Source: Candidatus Gastranaerophilales bacterium | Lineage (GTDB): Bacteria > Cyanobacteriota > Vampirovibrionia > Gastranaerophilales > Gastranaerophilaceae | Assembly: GCA_947625445.1 (NCBI GenBank) | Contig: CANQOM010000077.1 | Location: 1-7,419, forward strand | Direction of reading: 5' to 3' | DNA: 7,419 bases | Shown: piece by piece, positions 6,276 through 7,419 of the stretch | Layout of the letters: each line of letters starts with the position of its first letter | Position numbering within the stretch: position 1 is the first letter of the stretch | Position numbers and translations under genes: made by a program | The notes under the pieces: generated by a model | Database searches by the model: none | What the model saw: only the letters and a program-made list of their open reading frames with translations | Told to the model about the DNA's origin: nothing

Positions 6276-6294
6276 TTTAACTTAATTTCATAAT
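6267..6294 (+). promoter_or_regulatory. Promoter candidate for the small plus-strand gene
   Basis: TTAACA (6267-6272) and CATAAT (6289-6294) each match the sigma-70 consensus at 5 of 6 positions, with a 16-base spacer. Transcription would begin near 6301, ahead of all plausible start codons of the gene ending at 6764. On the minus strand TATAAG (6228-6223) is a possible -10 for the M16 operon, without a good -35. Confidence 0.4.
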
Positions 6295-6365
6295 TATGCG
6301 CAAAAAAAATTTTTTTGAGTTTTAATTTTAATGTGTTACTAGCAGGAGAAATAACAAAATATATC

Positions 6366-6764
6366 ATGAGAACATTACCCGTGTCATTTGGTTCAATAAA
6401 AGTATTTCATATTAACGATGGAAACCCTCATGCTCCTATTCCGAAATTGGTAGAGGCATCATTTAAAAATCATCCGAAACTTGTACAATATACTCTTGTA
6501 GAAAAGTCTTGTTCAGCAAGTATGGATGCCACACCTTTAAATGGTTCACAAAATTTTGCCATAAAACTTGATAAAGATTATGCAAGTTTATTGCCAAAAA
6601 ATTCTAAAAAAGTAATTTTAACAAGTGTAAAATCATACATAGGTCCGCAAGCCACTAGAGAAGAATATTACATTACCGCTCCTACATCTAAAGATGAGGA
6701 AGAAATTCATAAAGTTTTAAGCCATAGCGGTAACTTTTTTGCGGCAAAATTCCCTAAAGCTTAG
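6366..6764 (+). CDS. Hypothetical small protein
   Basis: I do not recognise this gene. From the ATG at 6366 it encodes 132 residues; the frame can also be read from TTG at 6315 (149 residues) or GTG at 6333, and none of these has a well-placed ribosome binding site (AGGAG at 6344-6348 is 17 bases before the ATG). I prefer the ATG because it is the only standard start. The product has no signal peptide or membrane segment. It begins MRTLPVSFGSIKVFH, has a middle with FAIKLDKDYASLLPKNSKKVILTSVK, and ends in REEYYITAPTSKDEEEIHKVL followed by NFFAAKF. The alternation of beta-type stretches and a charged helix suggests a small alpha/beta fold. I have a weak impression that small proteins with an N-terminal SFG element are common in Gastranaerophilales, but this is unverified. 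It is divergent from the M16 operon, and its stop is 6 bases from that of the convergent glycyl-radical gene. Confidence 0.7.
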   Translation: MRTLPVSFGSIKVFHINDGNPHAPIPKLVEASFKNHPKLVQYTLVEKSCSASMDATPLNGSQNFAIKLDKDYASLLPKNSKKVILTSVKSYIGPQATREEYYITAPTSKDEEEIHKVLSHSGNFFAAKFPKA

Positions 6765-6783
6765 TAGTTTTTATCCTAAGCTT
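6757..6783. terminator. Weak bidirectional hairpin between convergent genes
   Basis: AAGCTTAG (6757-6764) and CTAAGCTT (6776-6783) are perfect reverse complements with an 11-base loop containing five T. The element covers the stop codons of both converging genes (TAG at 6762-6764 and, on the minus strand, TAA at 6773-6771). The stem has only three G-C pairs and no long T-tract follows, so termination would be weak. Confidence 0.35.
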
Positions 6784-7010
6784 GAATGGAATGTTCTTGA
6801 TATTACATCATCTTGTTGTTCTTTTGTTAATTTATTAAAATTAACTGCATATCCTGATACTCTTACTGTTAATTGGGGATATTTTTCAGGATGTTGTTGA
6901 GCATCTATTAAAGTTTCTCTGTTAAAAACATTTACGTTTAAATGATGTCCGCCTTTTTCAACATAACCGTCTATAAGATTTATTAAATTTTCTTCACGCA
7001 TTGTTGCCAT
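6771..7010 (-). CDS. Stand-alone glycyl-radical subunit of pyruvate formate-lyase (GrcA-like)
   Basis: The 79-residue product matches the C-terminal end of pyruvate formate-lyase and the GrcA (YfiD) cofactor: GGHHLNVNVFNRETL, PEKYPQLTVRVSGYAV and FNKLTKEQQDDVISRTF. Gly53 in RVSGYAV corresponds to the radical Gly734 of E. coli PflB, and 26 residues follow it, exactly as in E. coli. A PFL-activating enzyme should abstract its hydrogen using S-adenosylmethionine; that gene is not in the window. The start ATG (7008-7010) is preceded by AAAGGGGG at good spacing, and the gene begins 12 bases after the stop of the PFL large piece, in the same reading frame. E. coli GrcA is longer (127 residues) and supplements an intact PflB; here the adjacent PFL lacks this domain, so the small protein should be an essential subunit. 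The alternative, a broken pflB, is less likely given the dedicated ribosome binding site and intact frame. Confidence 0.88.
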   Translation of the reverse strand: MATMREENLINLIDGYVEKGGHHLNVNVFNRETLIDAQQHPEKYPQLTVRVSGYAVNFNKLTKEQQDDVISRTFHSSLG

Positions 7011-7014
7011 AAAT

Positions 7015-7022
7015 CCCCCTTT
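7015..7022 (-). promoter_or_regulatory. Ribosome binding site of the glycyl-radical subunit
   Basis: AAAGGGGG lies directly after the TAA of the PFL large piece and 4 bases before the ATG of the small gene. A purine-rich, G-rich run is striking in DNA this A+T-rich. It supports independent translation initiation at 7010 and therefore a real gene split instead of a nonsense mutation. Confidence 0.7.
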
Positions 7023-7419
7023 TTAGCGGATAAATCTGCCTTCAGCACATCCGCAATCTAAATCTATAACTAAATCACCCATAAATACTTCATCTTTTCC
7101 CAAGGCATCAGGAATAACTGAAAATGTATTAGAAATTCCGTCTTGTGCATCATTAAATGGTAATTTTGCAACCGAAGATAAAGAAGCAACGGCACCGTTT
7201 GTATCTCTACCATGCATTGGATTTGCTCCGGGTGCTAACGGTATTCCTTCTTTTCTTCCGTCAGGAGTATTCCCTGTCTTTTTACCGTATACTACATTTG
7301 ATGTTATTGTTAAAATTGACATTGTTGGTATTGAATTTCTGTAGGTATAGTGTTTTCTTATTTTTGACATAAAGGTTCTTACTATATCTACCGCCAAAGA
7401 ATCTACTCTGTCGTCATTA
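7023..7419 (-). CDS. pflB: Pyruvate formate-lyase large piece lacking the glycyl-radical domain (5' end missing)
   Basis: The last 131 or so residues of a formate C-acetyltransferase (pyruvate + CoA to acetyl-CoA + formate) are visible, and the frame continues past the right edge. Motifs match PflB closely: DDRVDS-LAVDIVRTFM, ILTITSNVVYGKKTGNTPDGR, APGANPMHGRD, GAVASLSSVAKLPF and DGISNTFSVIPDALGKDE. The codon at 7397 is TTG for an internal Leu, not a start. The catalytic Cys-Cys pair lies upstream, outside the window. Where normal PFL goes on to the linker and the radical loop, this protein turns into a tail of its own with DLDCGC and ends in FIR at a TAA (7025-7023). The radical loop is encoded by the next gene, 12 bases downstream. 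The enzyme is oxygen-sensitive and cytosolic, so it indicates anaerobic fermentation. Confidence 0.9.
   Translation of the reverse strand, partial: NDDRVDSLAVDIVRTFMSKIRKHYTYRNSIPTMSILTITSNVVYGKKTGNTPDGRKEGIPLAPGANPMHGRDTNGAVASLSSVAKLPFNDAQDGISNTFSVIPDALGKDEVFMGDLVIDLDCGCAEGRFIR

Noticed and set aside
7157..7372. 71-codon plus-strand open frame with hydrophobic residues
   Set aside because: It is antisense to strongly conserved pyruvate formate-lyase sequence, and the Leu/Phe-rich product is an artefact of A+T-rich reverse reading.
7023..7397. A separate small gene starting at the TTG at 7397
   Set aside because: Homology to PflB continues upstream of this codon (NDDRVDS before LAVDIV) to the window edge, so it is the end of a larger gene.
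6771..7419. Pseudogene: pflB broken by a nonsense codon
   Set aside because: A dedicated ribosome binding site, a new start, a distinct tail on the first piece and full conservation of both pieces argue for a real two-gene arrangement, although a sequencing error cannot be excluded.

Overview
This is a strongly A+T-rich window (roughly 30% G+C by eye), and almost every gene lies on the minus strand. The content suggests a fermentative anaerobe with an outer-membrane or otherwise elaborate surface: pyruvate formate-lyase parts, a secreted repeat-rich surface protein, a two-subunit M16 peptidase, a TPR protein and a hotdog thioesterase. The overall style fits an uncultured gut lineage such as Gastranaerophilales (non-photosynthetic Cyanobacteriota). 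That is a guess from composition and gene style; no marker gene is present, and Clostridia or Fusobacteria-like lineages are not excluded.

Layout, left to right. (1) Positions 1-1001, minus: the N-terminal 333 codons of a secreted Asn/Gly/Thr-rich repeat protein (putative adhesin or beta-solenoid) that runs off the left edge. (2) 1002-1345: a structured intergenic region with an intrinsic-terminator-like hairpin in the leader of the surface gene, a second hairpin that could compete with it, a plus-strand promoter-like sequence, and two palindromes in opposite orientation that share a 15-base loop sequence while their stems differ. (3) 1346-3380, minus: a TPR protein followed after 10 bases by a YbgC-like acyl-CoA thioesterase, with a promoter candidate very close to the TPR start codon. 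(4) 3502-6189, minus: two adjacent M16 peptidase genes. The upstream one keeps the zinc site HxxEH; the downstream one has lost it but keeps the Arg/Tyr pair, so together they look like one heterodimeric protease. (5) 6190-6365: a divergent intergenic region with a 9+9 bp dyad overlapping a plus-strand promoter. (6) 6366-6764, plus: a small unrecognised protein. (7) 6771-7419, minus: pyruvate formate-lyase encoded in two pieces. The large piece (partial here) ends in a tail of its own, and a separate 79-residue gene with its own ribosome binding site carries the glycyl-radical loop RVSGYAV.

The most interesting item is the split pyruvate formate-lyase. The two products should have to assemble so that the glycyl radical of the small subunit reaches the active site of the large one, as the stand-alone cofactor GrcA (YfiD) does with damaged PflB in enterobacteria. 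Second is the leader of the surface protein gene, which looks like a transcription attenuator and is associated with the inverted pair of loop-sharing palindromes.
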